Source: Peribacillus simplex (GTDB taxonomy: Bacteria > Bacillota > Bacilli > Bacillales > DSM-1321). Taken from it: a DNA stretch of 64,000 nt. The stretch is taken from positions 1 to 64,000 of the forward strand of contig NZ_LNNH01000032.1 in NCBI RefSeq assembly GCF_001542915.1, written 5' to 3'. The notes beneath the pieces were generated by a model. That model was not told where the DNA came from. It worked only from the letters and a program-made list of their open reading frames with translations, and made no database searches. The translations under genes were made by a program, and so were the position numbers. Below are positions 44,518 to 53,783 of this stretch, piece after piece (the stretch's first letter is position 1; each line of letters starts with the position of its first letter).

Positions 44518-44643
44518 TTAGAAACAGTCATCATTTTCCGATACGTTTGATCCTTCAAGCATTTTTTGGGCTTCCGCTCGATCGTACGTTTTGTCACAAT
44601 ATTTCGATAGTTGAATCCACAACCATGCAGTATAACCTTCCAT
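44518..44643 (-). CDS. Candidate 41-residue small protein ahead of the MFS gene
   Basis: The frame starts ATG (44641-44643) and ends TAA (44518-44520), 40 bases before the MFS start. The peptide begins MEGYTAWLWIQLSKYCDKTY and has Cys16 and Cys40, three aromatic residues near the N terminus and an acidic C terminus (ENDDCF). It lacks a clear ribosome binding site, which lowers confidence. A Fur-box-like sequence lies 26-44 bases upstream. I do not recognise a family. Confidence 0.4.
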   Translation of the reverse strand: MEGYTAWLWIQLSKYCDKTYDRAEAQKMLEGSNVSENDDCF

Positions 44644-44668
44644 ATATATAAATGCTAGTAATTTAATT

Positions 44669-44687
44669 GATAACAATTTTCATTATC
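44669..44687 (-). promoter_or_regulatory. Fur-box-like sequence
   Basis: GATAACAATTTTCATTATC matches 15 of 19 positions of the Fur consensus GATAATGATAATCATTATC, and the wider ATTGATAA...TTATCAAT is a perfect inverted repeat. It lies between the small ORF/MFS genes (minus) and the DUF1796 gene (plus), closer to the former. Confidence 0.6.
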
Positions 44688-44831
44688 AATTGGATGAATG
44701 GAAATGTCAATATAATGTTTCTCATACAAAGGGCGATATACATTAGGTTTTTATTAAGTAATTACGCCCTCATCCAATCAAGGCTAATCCATCCTGCGTA
44801 GTATGTAAAAAAAGCAAATGGGGTGATGATT

Positions 44832-45512
44832 ATGAAATTACAAGATATCCAGGGATCCTATGATTTGGTAGTGAGCTTAGGCGCGTGGTGCGGTCCCGCA
44901 TTGCACTCAAAACGTCATGATTTAAGAAGGCATTCATTGCCTTTCGATTGGGTTCAATCCCCTAATCTAACCGAAGTAAATCGTTTATTGAGAAATGGGT
45001 TTCAGGGTTTCATGGAGCTGGAAAATATGGTGGAAAAGGACATACTGGCACATTTCGTTGATGAAGGTAATGCCGTCTTTCAAGAAGGAGAAACTGAACC
45101 AGCCAGGGCACATTTCATTCATGATAGTCGTTATAAGATTGATTCCGTTCATGATTTTCCAATGATCGTTAATCAAGATTGGACAGCTCAGTATCCATTA
45201 TATAAGGAAAAATTGAACACTCGAATTCAACGATTTTTCGCCCAAATTGCCCAAAGTCAATCCACTTTATTCATAAGGTATGAATGGCTAAACGCGAATT
45301 ATGAAAACACCGCAGAACTACAAGCCATCTTGTCTGGACTCACTAAGGGTAAAGTAACGATTCTGTTAATGGAGCAGCTTGAAGGTTTAAAGGGAATAAG
45401 AGAAGTGGAATGGGGTTTGGACGGGGTTTCTTTAGTACAAGTTCCACGTCAAGAGCCCAGTAACCATGAGATTTGGGATCAAGTCCTTGAGGGCATATCG
45501 CTAGCCAAATAA
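44832..45512 (+). CDS. DUF1796 family putative papain-like cysteine peptidase
   Basis: A 226-residue protein with the DUF1796 opening VSLGAWCGPALHSKRHDLRRHSLPFDWVQSP, where the Cys and the downstream His/Asp positions led to a cysteine-peptidase proposal. The middle has DFPMIVNQDW and a FIRYEWLNA-type strand. No biochemical role is established for the family. Start chosen at the ATG at 44832 with GGGGTGATG upstream. A tight terminator follows at 45511-45536. Confidence 0.82.
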   Translation: MKLQDIQGSYDLVVSLGAWCGPALHSKRHDLRRHSLPFDWVQSPNLTEVNRLLRNGFQGFMELENMVEKDILAHFVDEGNAVFQEGETEPARAHFIHDSRYKIDSVHDFPMIVNQDWTAQYPLYKEKLNTRIQRFFAQIAQSQSTLFIRYEWLNANYENTAELQAILSGLTKGKVTILLMEQLEGLKGIREVEWGLDGVSLVQVPRQEPSNHEIWDQVLEGISLAK

Positions 45513-45536
45513 AAAGGGCCTTTCCAAGCCCTTTTT
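45511..45536 (+). terminator. Terminator after the DUF1796 gene
   Basis: AAAAAGGGC (45511-45519) pairs with GCCCTTTTT (45528-45536). It begins at the last base region of the stop codon. Confidence 0.85.
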
Positions 45537-46100
45537 CAAACCGGAGGCCATAACCTTTAAGCATGATGGGGGCCTCCGTTAATATGGAAAGGACAGGATA
45601 GCTACATAAAGTTATTAAAAAGAATGCCCTCTTTACTTAAGCCTTTAAATCTAAACAAGCTTATATTATCAACGATGACATTATAGTGGGCTTTTTTCCA
45701 TACTATACTTTTGGGGTGAAAAAACGCCAAGGGTAAACTACCGAATTTCAGACGCCGACTTAATGGAAAGGATGATGAGAGCAGAAGGCGAATGGCATAT
45801 CAACCTTTTGCTGGCTCTTTAAAAATCATTTTTTTTATGGGACGAAACCTGGAGCATGTGAAAGTGTTTATACAGGTTAGGCTAGGAGATTTATTGTAAT
45901 TATTTCTTTTTGATGCGTAATGGTTGTTGGTTTCAAATTGCAACCTAGCACTTAAAATAAAGATATATTAAGACCAGCCTGACTTCCGACTGGTCTTTTT
46001 GCCAACGAAGGACTGCCACAGTATGAACTCTCCATTGTTGCAGTTGCTGGGATATCCGTTTCACACTGCAATCTGTCGCTTCCTATCTTACAATAGTTCC
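45537..46100. other. Intergenic region with hairpins and a possible broken small gene
   Basis: A GGAGGCC...GGCCTCC pair lies near 45543-45580. At 45716-45821, inserting one base into the A-run after GTG at 45716 would give a 36-codon reading frame starting KKTPRVNYRISDADLMERMM and ending in LLLAL, which looks like real protein. As written the GTG frame stops after six codons. Near 45970-46000, AAGACCAG pairs with CTGGTCTT followed by TTT, a plus-strand terminator, which supports past transcription here. Confidence 0.35.
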
Positions 46101-46742
46101 CTATTTCGCTGCCAATACAGCAGCAGCTTCTTCCGCTTCCGCATATGCTTTGGCTAACACTTCTTCTCCGCCAATCAAGGCCGTTCCTTGTACACGCAAC
46201 ATTTCATAATCTTCAATGCCAAAAAAATTGAACATGGATTTCAAGTATTTATGGGAGTATTCCACTTCTGCATACCAATCATCGTTTGTGTAAATAGATC
46301 CACTTCCTTGTATGACAAGCATGCTCCGTCCATCTTTCAATAGACCCACTGACCCGTTTTCTGTGTATTTATACAATTCCCTTGGAATCATAATATTGTC
46401 CATATAGTCTTTTAACTTTGATGGAATATTAAAGTTATGCAGAGGCAGCACAATCACATATTTATTGGCACTTTTGAATTGGTGTAAGACTTCTGTCATG
46501 CGGTCTGTCACTCTTTTTTCTTCCATTGTCAGCTCTAGGCCCTTAGCGGTTTTTTCCCAGGCGTTCAACACCTGTTCATCTATCGCCGGTACTTCATCTC
46601 TGTACAATTTTATTTCTTCAATTTCTTCTTCTTCACCATGTATTTCTTTATAACGCGTCAGAAAATGATGGAATACTTTAAGGCTAAAAGAAGAAGCAGA
46701 ATTGACTCTCGGATGTGCATTGATAATTAGCAATTTACTCAT
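46101..46742 (-). CDS. FMN-dependent NADH-azoreductase-like flavoprotein
   Basis: A 213-residue flavodoxin-fold oxidoreductase. The FMN-phosphate loop INAHPRVNSASSFS is at the N terminus; PLHNFNIPSKLKDYMDNIMIPRELYKY and IQGSGSIYTNDDW match AzoR-type enzymes that reduce azo dyes or quinones. It is divergent from an Rrf2-type regulator with 218 bases between them, which suggests control by it, as for other quinone-stress azoreductases. Confidence 0.88.
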   Translation of the reverse strand: MSKLLIINAHPRVNSASSFSLKVFHHFLTRYKEIHGEEEEIEEIKLYRDEVPAIDEQVLNAWEKTAKGLELTMEEKRVTDRMTEVLHQFKSANKYVIVLPLHNFNIPSKLKDYMDNIMIPRELYKYTENGSVGLLKDGRSMLVIQGSGSIYTNDDWYAEVEYSHKYLKSMFNFFGIEDYEMLRVQGTALIGGEEVLAKAYAEAEEAAAVLAAK

Positions 46743-46836
46743 AGGTGGGATCTCCTTCGGATATATAGAATGGTGATTTAATTAAAGATTAATCCAATCG
46801 ACGATTAACTCGATCAATAATATACCTCTGATTATG

Positions 46837-46851
46837 TTGTTTGTCAAACAA
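46837..46851. promoter_or_regulatory. Palindrome between azoreductase and Rrf2 genes
   Basis: TTGTTTGTCAAACAA is a perfect 7-base inverted repeat around one central base, roughly midway between the two divergent starts. It is a candidate operator for the Rrf2 protein or a redox regulator. Confidence 0.5.
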
Positions 46852-46960
46852 AAAAAACTCCAGTGAATGATGGATCGAAGGTTTGCATGATTGACAAAAC
46901 TATCTATTACTTCTAATATACATTTGATTATCTTATGAACGAAAAGTAGGTGAAGTTATT

Positions 46961-47470
46961 ATGTCATATGGCGTTGGAGTCGAATATGCATTGCACTGTC
47001 TTGTTTACTTAATTGATGTACCAGAGAAGACGAGTGTTGGAATTAAAGAGCTCTCCGAATTTCAGGGACTTTCGGAAACGTTCCTTTCAAAAGTGTTTGG
47101 TAAATTGTCTAAGGCAGGCATCGTATGTTCAGTTCCTGGAGTCAAAGGTGGTTATAAGTTGGCAAGATCCGCTGAGGAAATTTCTTTTTGGGATGTAGTC
47201 GAAGCGGTTGAAGGGGTAAAACCAATTTTTCAATGTAAAAACATTTTACAGGGTGGTCTGCCATACAAGGATAAAGAGGAATCCATCTGTTCTTCTTGCC
47301 CTTCGGGAAATCTTTCTTGTCCCATTAATTTGACCATGCTACAAGCGGAAGAGCAAATGCGTGCTTTTCTCCGTCAGAAGACACTTGCTCAGCTACAGGC
47401 TGAACTGGATATTCTTTTACCGAAGGAAGTTCGTTCTTTTACGAAAGAGTATTTCACTAAGGGCAAATGA
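46961..47470 (+). CDS. Rrf2 family transcriptional regulator
   Basis: A 169-residue winged-helix regulator. The N terminus reads VEYALHCLVYL, then IKELSEFQGLSETFLSKVFGKLSKAGIVCSVPGVKGGYKLAR, which is the Rrf2 DNA-binding fold. It has six cysteines, including FQCKN, then ICSSCPSG and LSCPINL. Their spacing could hold an iron-sulfur cluster or act as a thiol redox switch, though it differs from the NsrR/IscR three-cysteine pattern. Divergent from the azoreductase. A terminator follows. Confidence 0.88.
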   Translation: MSYGVGVEYALHCLVYLIDVPEKTSVGIKELSEFQGLSETFLSKVFGKLSKAGIVCSVPGVKGGYKLARSAEEISFWDVVEAVEGVKPIFQCKNILQGGLPYKDKEESICSSCPSGNLSCPINLTMLQAEEQMRAFLRQKTLAQLQAELDILLPKEVRSFTKEYFTKGK

Positions 47471-47508
47471 TCCATTCTCGATGTCATCGACTTTATACAC
47501 ACGAAGAC

Positions 47509-47550
47509 ACCACACATTGACTTAATTGGATTTGTCAGTGTGTGGTTTTT
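47509..47550 (+). terminator. Terminator after the Rrf2 gene
   Basis: ACCACACATTGAC (47509-47521) pairs with GTCAGTGTGTGGT (47534-47546), one mismatch, followed by TTTTT. Confidence 0.8.
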
Positions 47551-47806
47551 ACGGCATTTTTGGCATACTTTGTTGCGCATGTGATGTGCAAGATGCGATC
47601 TATCGCCAAGCTGTTATCGCCGCAGGCACCGGCTGTAGGGCTTCCAGATGAACGGTTATGCGTATTGTATCAACATGCATACAGCTGTTGCCTGAAAAAC
47701 GGAACAACGGATTTATTGTGTGAGTGTATGGGAACGTGAACTTGACAGAACGTATTACCTTGATTCCAACAAAATGTCCCAAGTTGACTATAATGGAGCT
47801 TGAAGC
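47551..47806 (+). other. Region with an uncertain small cysteine-rich frame
   Basis: A plus-strand frame from an ATG at about 47593 to 47739 encodes a 48-residue peptide starting MRSIAKLLSPQAP and with five cysteines in its second half (SCCLKNG, LLCECMG). There is no good ribosome binding site, so it may be a gene remnant. No other feature seen. Confidence 0.25.
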
Positions 47807-47838
47807 AAAAAAACTGCCGAATGACCGGCAGTTTTTTT
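47807..47838 (-). terminator. Terminator of spoVR
   Basis: AAACTGCCG pairs with CGGCAGTTT across a short loop, with A-runs left and T-runs right, so it can act on both strands. It sits six bases after the spoVR stop. Confidence 0.85.
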
Positions 47839-47843
47839 CAGCA

Positions 47844-49259
47844 TTATAAATATTTTCGGTGAATCCCTTTTCCATCGTAGGAAAACAGGACCTCTTTTCC
47901 TTCCATCACTGATTCCATATGCACGGAGCGTCCCCAGAGCTGATGGATATATGGCATGACTTTCTCGAGGTATTTCAGGTCCAGCTCTATACCTTCGAAC
48001 CAATGCTTTAAATATAGCTCACCATTACGCATGTAGTCGCCATCATTCACGGTGATATATGGGAATCCGCCGTTCACCCTCATGCTGACGAGCTGATCGC
48101 GGACCTGTTCCCATGCCTTATCGACGATTTTATAATCTTTGCCCTGCTTTTGGAATAGATACATATCCTCCCGCATGACCAGGTCCTTCGTCAAATAATT
48201 CCGGAGAAAGGAAATATCGGATTCGATCTCCCTGACCTCGAACATCTTTTCCCGGCCAGATCCAGGCTTGACGCCCAGCCTGATCATTTCTTCGGTTGGA
48301 TTATCATAGCGTTCCTCGATATCCTCAAGCACTTTCAATCCAAGGTAATAAGGGTTGATGCTGGTGCGTGATGGCTGAACGACGCCTGCATTCAATTTGG
48401 CGAACTCGATCGCTTCCCCTGAGGATAGATCCAATTCGCGGATGATGCGCTGATGCCAATAGGAGGCCCAGCCCTCGTTCATGATTTTCGTTTCGAGCTG
48501 AGGCCAGAAATACAGCATCTCTTCCCGCATCATCGTCATGATATCCCGTTGCCAATCGGCTAGATCCCTGCTGTACTGTTCAATGAAAAGCATAATATCC
48601 TTTTCAGGCCGCGGCGGGAATTTTTTTCTTTTTTTAATGCTCGATTTCTTCGGTTTATCCTTGCTATCCAGGTTCCATAAATCATCGTATTGAGTCGCTG
48701 CCGGTTTTATCTCTTCTTCCTCTTCCTCGTCTTCCATCGACCAGGCTAGCTTAGGTCTCATCAGCGAAGGGTCGATGTGCTCTTCGATGGCTAAGAGTGC
48801 ATCAAGGAACGTCTCCACTTCCTTTTTGCCATGCAGGATTTCATAATCCCGAATTCTTTCTGCGGTCGCTGACATGCTTTCGACCATATCCCTCTTCGTA
48901 TTATTGAAGCGAATATTATTCTTAAAGAAATCACAATGCGCCAATACGTGGGCAACAATCAATTTATTCTGTACAAGTGAATTGGAGTCCAGCAGGAAAG
49001 CGTAACAAGGATCAGAGTTAATGACAAGTTCATAGATTTTGCTTAACCCAAAATCATACTGCAGTTTCATCTTATGAAATTGTTTTCCAAAGCTCCAGTG
49101 AGAAAAACGGGTCGGCATCCCATAGGCACCAAATGTATAAATGATTTCCGAAGGACAAATCTCATAACGCATCGGGTAGAAATCCAATCCGAATCCAGTT
49201 GCTATTTCTGTTATCTCACTAATGGCATATTCCAGAGCCTTTTGCTCCGCTCCATTCAT
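47844..49259 (-). CDS. spoVR: SpoVR family protein
   Basis: A 471-residue SpoVR protein. Family hallmarks: [22 protein letters not shown] near the N terminus, [34 protein letters not shown], the [30 protein letters not shown] block, and [19 protein letters not shown]. In B. subtilis it is needed for a normal spore cortex; in enterobacteria the homologue YcgB has an unknown role. A Lys/Glu-rich insert around residues 175-200 is less conserved. Its location in the same broad neighbourhood as yhdA-yhdC resembles B. subtilis. Confidence 0.94.
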   Translation of the reverse strand: MNGAEQKALEYAISEITEIATGFGLDFYPMRYEICPSEIIYTFGAYGMPTRFSHWSFGKQFHKMKLQYDFGLSKIYELVINSDPCYAFLLDSNSLVQNKLIVAHVLAHCDFFKNNIRFNNTKRDMVESMSATAERIRDYEILHGKKEVETFLDALLAIEEHIDPSLMRPKLAWSMEDEEEEEEIKPAATQYDDLWNLDSKDKPKKSSIKKRKKFPPRPEKDIMLFIEQYSRDLADWQRDIMTMMREEMLYFWPQLETKIMNEGWASYWHQRIIRELDLSSGEAIEFAKLNAGVVQPSRTSINPYYLGLKVLEDIEERYDNPTEEMIRLGVKPGSGREKMFEVREIESDISFLRNYLTKDLVMREDMYLFQKQGKDYKIVDKAWEQVRDQLVSMRVNGGFPYITVNDGDYMRNGELYLKHWFEGIELDLKYLEKVMPYIHQLWGRSVHMESVMEGKEVLFSYDGKGIHRKYL

Positions 49260-49358
49260 CCGATATCCCCCTTGTCTTCCGCCTTTACACTAATGTATGA
49301 AAAAAAGGAGGAAAAATGCCGTGATCATGTGTAAAGGTCACCGATAACGAAAAAAACA

Positions 49359-49380
49359 TCTTCACTTTGATGAAGATGCT
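49359..49380 (-). terminator. Hairpin with minus-strand T-run
   Basis: CATCTTCA pairs with TGAAGATG, followed on the minus strand by TTTTTTCG. It would end a leftward transcript from the decayed region at 49454-49710. A similar ACATCTTC/GAAGATGT hairpin follows the yhdC-like gene near 53348. Confidence 0.65.
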
Positions 49381-49453
49381 AGCCCTGCACCGCTGCAATG
49401 ATATCCTTCAGACCGTATTTCACTATTTTGGGAATCCCCTAATCACCGGCTTT

Positions 49454-49710
49454 TTAGAAAAGGTGCCAAGGGATGATTAGTCCAGCCATAATTACAAAAC
49501 CTAAAAATCCTGTAATTGGATAAACCGTTCCTACAAGACTAGCGATGATCACAGAGATATAAAACGGGGTGCCCAATCCGATATTTCCCAAAACACCTCC
49601 AATACCGGCTTCTTTCCTATCCTGAAGGTCGCTCCCTTTACGGCCAGCATGGCCATTCCAGCCATAATATGATATGTAGCATATAGCCATGAACCTTTAG
49701 CCAATTTCTG
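49454..49710 (-). pseudogene. Remnant of a small membrane protein with a frameshift
   Basis: Two minus-strand frames join into one plausible membrane protein. Reading frame A from about 49707 gives KLAKGSWLYATYHIMAGMAM. After about 49640 frame B continues with a GIGGVLGNIGLGTPFYISVI segment and a second hydrophobic helix, ending at 49454. Neither frame alone has a proper start. I do not recognise the family. A terminator hairpin lies downstream. Confidence 0.45.
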
Positions 49711-50120
49711 GTTACAGTCTTTCCTTTACTCGAAGAAGATAAGATTTCAATAAATATGGAATTATCCGTAAAAAATGATAACATGAATGAATTAACATGA
49801 TGATGAACAATAGCGGTGTGACGGCACTAATGATGGATAACATTGTTACAATCGTAAGGACGGTCATGACGAAAAACTCAGGCTATACCTGGAAAGCCGG
49901 GTTGTCTTCGAAAATCGCACCGGAGCCAGGGAGCATGAAACAAGAAAATGTCATCATCTTATCGATGACCCGGCCCACTACAAATCCGCCATTTTAACCG
50001 CGGTAAGGGTTTGATGCGAAGGAATGCAAATCCATGCCCGATACAAGGACTTCAACCATCTGCATCTCCTCATGATCTGCTATTGATGATTGGGATTTAA
50101 AGATTTAAATCACCTGACAT
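49711..50120. other. Non-coding or decayed region before amhX terminus
   Basis: About 400 bases with no gene I can support. A 66-codon plus-strand frame here is rich in Met/Asn and has no ribosome binding site. The region probably holds decayed sequence. Confidence 0.3.
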
Positions 50121-51266
50121 TCAAAGCTCAGGCTTCCCATACTTCTCAAAAGTAAGAATGATGGCTTTCGTCAGGATTTCAATTCCAGAAAGCAAAGCAT
50201 TTTTGTTGAAGGTCATATAAGGATGATGGAGCCCAGGTGCCAAATCACACCCCAACCCAAGCATTGTCGCTTTGATTTCTGGCTTTTTAAGCGTGTAAAA
50301 ATGGAAATCCTCCCCTCCGGTCGTTACGACTGGTGCCACCAGATTTTCTTTCCCGAGTGTATCAGCTATAGCTTCAGCCATTATTTCCTGTGCTTGTTCG
50401 TTCACGATTGCCGCAGCTACATTAGATACCGGCTGAAGTTTTATGTCAACATCGTTAGCAATCGCCAGAGACTCTGCAACTTTCCCCACTTTTTTGGTGA
50501 GAAGCTTCATCATTTCATTATCTTGAGCCCGTAAATCCAATGAGAAACTGGCTTTTCCAGGAATGATATTGGAGCTTTCACCGCCAGCAGCGAACTGCGT
50601 CATTTTCACTGAATATGGAATGGATGGGTTGAGGTGGATGCCGTTTAACAATGTGACGAATGATGCTCCAATTTCAATCGCATTTTGGCCTTGGTGCGGT
50701 CTTGCCCCATGAGCATCCGTCCCGATTATTTCGCCTTTCATGAACTGGGCGGCACCATGAACAATGGCTGGCGACGCCTGCCCGTCCTTCACTTCCTCCA
50801 CCGGCCTTAAATGCACCCCATAAAGGAAATCGACATCATCCAATACATTCTCTTCAATCATCTTCAAGGCACCTGTCCCTTTTTCCTCAGCGGGCTGAAA
50901 AATCAATCTCAGTTTACCTGCCGGCCTATAGTTCATCTCGTTCAACACGAGGAACACCCCAAGCAGCAAGGTCATATGCCCATCATGCCCACAAGAATGA
51001 TTAGCCTGAAATGCTCCACCCACCTCCTGCCAAAGTGCATCGATATCCGAGCGCAACCCAACCGTGAAAGCACCGGCACCGATTTCCCCGACCACTCCTG
51101 TACAGCTTTCGAAGGTTTGTACCGTACAGTGGTTTTCTCTTAAAATATGGGAAATGAAGGCTGTCGTATTCACTTCATTCCAACTCGTTTCAGGATGGGC
51201 ATGCAGATGGTCGAATATCCCGAAGATGCGCGGCCTTAATGTTTCTATCGTTTGTTTAATATCCAT
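50121..51266 (-). CDS. amhX: M20 family amidohydrolase AmhX-like
   Basis: A 381-residue M20D metallo-amidohydrolase. The N terminus has HLHAHPETSWNEVNT; the metal ligands lie in NHSCGHDGHMTLLLG and IFQPAEEKGTGAL; GTDAHGARPHQGQNAIE belongs to the dimerisation domain; TTGGEDFHFY supplies the last ligand area. It matches B. subtilis AmhX and other N-acyl amino acid or indole-acetyl amino acid hydrolases. Substrate unknown. AGGGAGAG-type ribosome binding site. It stands alone between two decayed regions. Confidence 0.88.
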   Translation of the reverse strand: MDIKQTIETLRPRIFGIFDHLHAHPETSWNEVNTTAFISHILRENHCTVQTFESCTGVVGEIGAGAFTVGLRSDIDALWQEVGGAFQANHSCGHDGHMTLLLGVFLVLNEMNYRPAGKLRLIFQPAEEKGTGALKMIEENVLDDVDFLYGVHLRPVEEVKDGQASPAIVHGAAQFMKGEIIGTDAHGARPHQGQNAIEIGASFVTLLNGIHLNPSIPYSVKMTQFAAGGESSNIIPGKASFSLDLRAQDNEMMKLLTKKVGKVAESLAIANDVDIKLQPVSNVAAAIVNEQAQEIMAEAIADTLGKENLVAPVVTTGGEDFHFYTLKKPEIKATMLGLGCDLAPGLHHPYMTFNKNALLSGIEILTKAIILTFEKYGKPEL

Positions 51267-52104
51267 ATCATTCTCTCCCTCATCGGTTTGGAACTTTAAA
51301 AGAAATTGTCATCTTGGTTGAACGCATCATAACTGTTGCTCAGCTTTAATCGATACACCAGCTGCCAAACTATTCAATACAGAAAAATGAACCAGGCGCC
51401 GAATCGTTGGTGAGGTCGGCAATCGTTGGAACGAAAGAGCTGATGAGACGGAATTTTCAGTCATTTAACTCCTTTGAAAAAACAAATCATCCTCATCCGT
51501 ATCAGGTCCATACAAATGGAAATCCTCCCGAACAAGCCTGCGCATAAAAGTTAACCAATACGCTGCCGATATGATGAACAATGTGCAGAAATCAAATGAT
51601 TATCAGCTATGGCAAACTTATCGACCCCTTTGGAGAAATCATCATCGAATAGTTTCTGTATTGTCTATTCCATGCCGCGTATATCCCGCCCCATCTCTTG
51701 AGCCATGAAGTTGGGCTGATTGGCGGCTTCAAGTTTGGAAGTATGGTATTCATTCAAGCTGCTGTTCTTATATAATAACTAATTATGGATAAGGTTTTAA
51801 GGTTCCGCAACTCCAATTAACCCGATTGAATAACAAAAGCGGACGCCGATTCCGCCAAAAGCTTTTAGGCTGAAGTGACTGCCAATATATTGAATTGCAC
51901 TAACCACTATTCTGCTACTGTTTTGCGCCAGACCCCACCTTTTGCTGTAAAACATCCCTTTCAAACCATGATATGAATCTTACACTTTTAATACGATAAA
52001 TTTGAAGTCATGTCTTCATTCAACGATCGAGATTATTTTAACATGGCATGTTTAGGAAAGGCTGTTTTCGCATATTTGCTATTCACCAAGTAATGGGTTT
52101 GGTG
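51267..52104. other. Decayed DNA with a transporter-like fragment
   Basis: No intact gene. On the minus strand, 51465-51599 encodes about 44 residues without a start: a hydrophobic helix (TLFIISAAYWLTFM) and then a charged tail (RRLVREDFHLYGPDTDEDD), as at the end of a membrane transporter. Further upstream (51600-51720) another short minus frame is interrupted by a TAG. The rest is featureless. Confidence 0.35.
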
Positions 52105-52200
52105 GTTTCCCCTCCAATGCTCAGCTTTACTGAGGGCGATCGTGAGGGGGAACGCCTGTGGGGTTTCCCGGTGCTCCCGCAGGAGTCTCGCAACTGCTCC
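52105..52200 (-). repeat. GC-rich dispersed repeat, eroded copy in reverse orientation
   Basis: Contains CTGTGGGGTTTCCC and CTCCCGCAGGAGTCTCG, matching the complement of CGAGACTCCTGCGGG and the CCCCGCAGG part of the copy at 228. Intervening sequence is diverged. No T-run hairpin like that of the other copies was recognised next to it. Confidence 0.65.
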
Positions 52201-52305
52201 ATTAAACCTTAAGAGCCTGATGACATACCAATATCCAGGATTAACAATATAACGATCCGCTCTCTAAAAAGACCCACGAAGCCCGGCTCCATGGGTTACT
52301 TTGCT

Positions 52306-53187
52306 TTATTTTTTATGACGCTTCGCATAGCCGCACCGTTTGCACAGTTCTTCAACGGCGCATCTTCTGGAAAAGCCATCATACATATTTCTAGCACGTT
52401 CACCATTCAGGATGTCTTCAAGTGACGTTTCAAAAATATTGCCAAGGGGGATTTTCCCTTCACTATCCAAGCAACAAGGTACAACCGTGCCATCCACCAA
52501 GATTCCCAATTGATCTCTTAACGCATAGCAGAATATATTCTCGTCAATTATGTCACGATCCAATTCCGGCCATTCAAATTTTTCGGCCATATTTATATAA
52601 ACCCGATCTTTCAACTTGATATTATTCTTTTGCTGAAGTGCTTCGCTCAGACGTATATCCAACGAGAGCTTCTCCTCCAACATGCTAAGTATATCGTCGT
52701 TCAGGCCATTACTCGCTTTTAGCTCATCGGTATCCATATTCCATAAACGGATGGCACAAATCACTTCACTTGTCGCATTGGCTTCATTAATGAAGTCGGC
52801 AATATTACTGACATATGTGTCAAGGCTATTTGTTGTATCATTCGCTTCAAAGCTATGAAGTGAAATATTGATTTGACGAAGGGCTTTTTTCGAAAGCAGC
52901 TTTTCCTTGACCTTCTGAATCAAAGTGCCATTCGTTGTAATGTTCACCTTCAAATCATTTTCAGCACTGATGTCGAGGAATGTACCCAAATTTTTATTTA
53001 AAAATGGCTCCCCCATTAAATGGAAGTAAATATGATCGGTGTGTGGTTTGATTTTCTCAATGACATGCGTAAAACCTTCTGGATCCATGAACTTCAGGGT
53101 CCTTTGCAAACTGGAGCTAGGACAAAAATTACACTTCAAGTTACATATATTAGTAATTTCCACATAAACTTTTTTAAACTTTCTCAT
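52306..53187 (-). CDS. Radical SAM/SPASM domain protein
   Basis: A 293-residue radical SAM enzyme. The [4Fe-4S] motif is ITNICNLKCNFC (CxxxCxxC). The fold continues through YFHLMGEPFLN and ITTNGTLI. The C-terminal SPASM-type region has CYALRDQLGILVDGTVVPCCLDSEGKIPLGNIF and a final CAVEELCKRCGYAKR. SPASM proteins mature peptides or proteins, or act in cofactor and anaerobic sulfatase systems. No precursor peptide or partner gene is visible next to it, so the substrate is unknown. It is an isolated accessory gene in the spoVR-yhdC interval. Confidence 0.88.
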   Translation of the reverse strand: MRKFKKVYVEITNICNLKCNFCPSSSLQRTLKFMDPEGFTHVIEKIKPHTDHIYFHLMGEPFLNKNLGTFLDISAENDLKVNITTNGTLIQKVKEKLLSKKALRQINISLHSFEANDTTNSLDTYVSNIADFINEANATSEVICAIRLWNMDTDELKASNGLNDDILSMLEEKLSLDIRLSEALQQKNNIKLKDRVYINMAEKFEWPELDRDIIDENIFCYALRDQLGILVDGTVVPCCLDSEGKIPLGNIFETSLEDILNGERARNMYDGFSRRCAVEELCKRCGYAKRHKK

Positions 53188-53346
53188 GATATTGATACCC
53201 CTAAAATCAAGCTATATTGTTTCAATCCATACTAACTATACTGGTATGCAGCTCATAAAAGCAATCAAAAGTTCATGGAAGCGGAATATGGACGATCCTA
53301 TCATCTAAAGTTTGACCATTTCCCCCATTCCTAAAAGAAGCGAAAA

Positions 53347-53374
53347 AAAACATCTTCTCAGACGAAGATGTTCG
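53347..53374 (-). terminator. Terminator after the DUF3889 gene
   Basis: ACATCTTC pairs with GAAGATGT, followed on the minus strand by TTTTTTTTCGC. It lies about 40 bases after the stop at 53410. Confidence 0.75.
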
Positions 53375-53409
53375 GCAAAGCGCTTGCCCCTTTTGTTCGT
53401 AATCTGAAC

Positions 53410-53733
53410 TCACTTTCCTTTTTGCTCCGTGACCTTTAAACTAAGCAATTTTTTATTCCGCAAATCGTGTTGAACGGTCACGATGACATTGAACTCCATT
53501 CCATTAGATCCTACCAAAAATTTGAAATCGTCTTCGACAAAATTCTTCGCTACTGTTTTTCTGCCCTTATATTCATAATCGGTAACCTCATTTTCGGAAT
53601 AATCCGCCTGGACAACGGCAATCGCTATTTTACCGTATTTTTCATAATCGGGCTTTTCGGCAGCTGCTGCTGAAATCGCCCCTGTGTGGAAAAGCAAAAA
53701 AACTCCGATAAATATCATGATGACTTTCTTCAA
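53410..53733 (-). CDS. yhdC: DUF3889 secreted protein (YhdC-like)
   Basis: A 107-residue protein with a signal peptide (MKKVIMIFIGVFLLFHTGAISAAAAE-like, cleavage about residue 25). The mature part begins PDYEKYGKIAIAVVQADY and has the DUF3889 pattern VTDYEYKGRKTV...FKFLVG...FNVIVTVQHDLRNKKLL. The B. subtilis relative is YhdC, found next to YhdB and the YhdA azoreductase; the same neighbours occur here. Function unknown; probably cell-wall or extracellular. Confidence 0.82.
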   Translation of the reverse strand: MKKVIMIFIGVFLLFHTGAISAAAAEKPDYEKYGKIAIAVVQADYSENEVTDYEYKGRKTVAKNFVEDDFKFLVGSNGMEFNVIVTVQHDLRNKKLLSLKVTEQKGK

Positions 53734-53783
53734 AATTTTTCCCTCCTCGTAACTTACTCTTACGTATTATTATGTAATATTGT

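Noticed and set aside
49797..49997. A 66-codon plus-strand frame
   Set aside because: Met/Asn-rich low-complexity start without ribosome binding site in an apparently decayed region.
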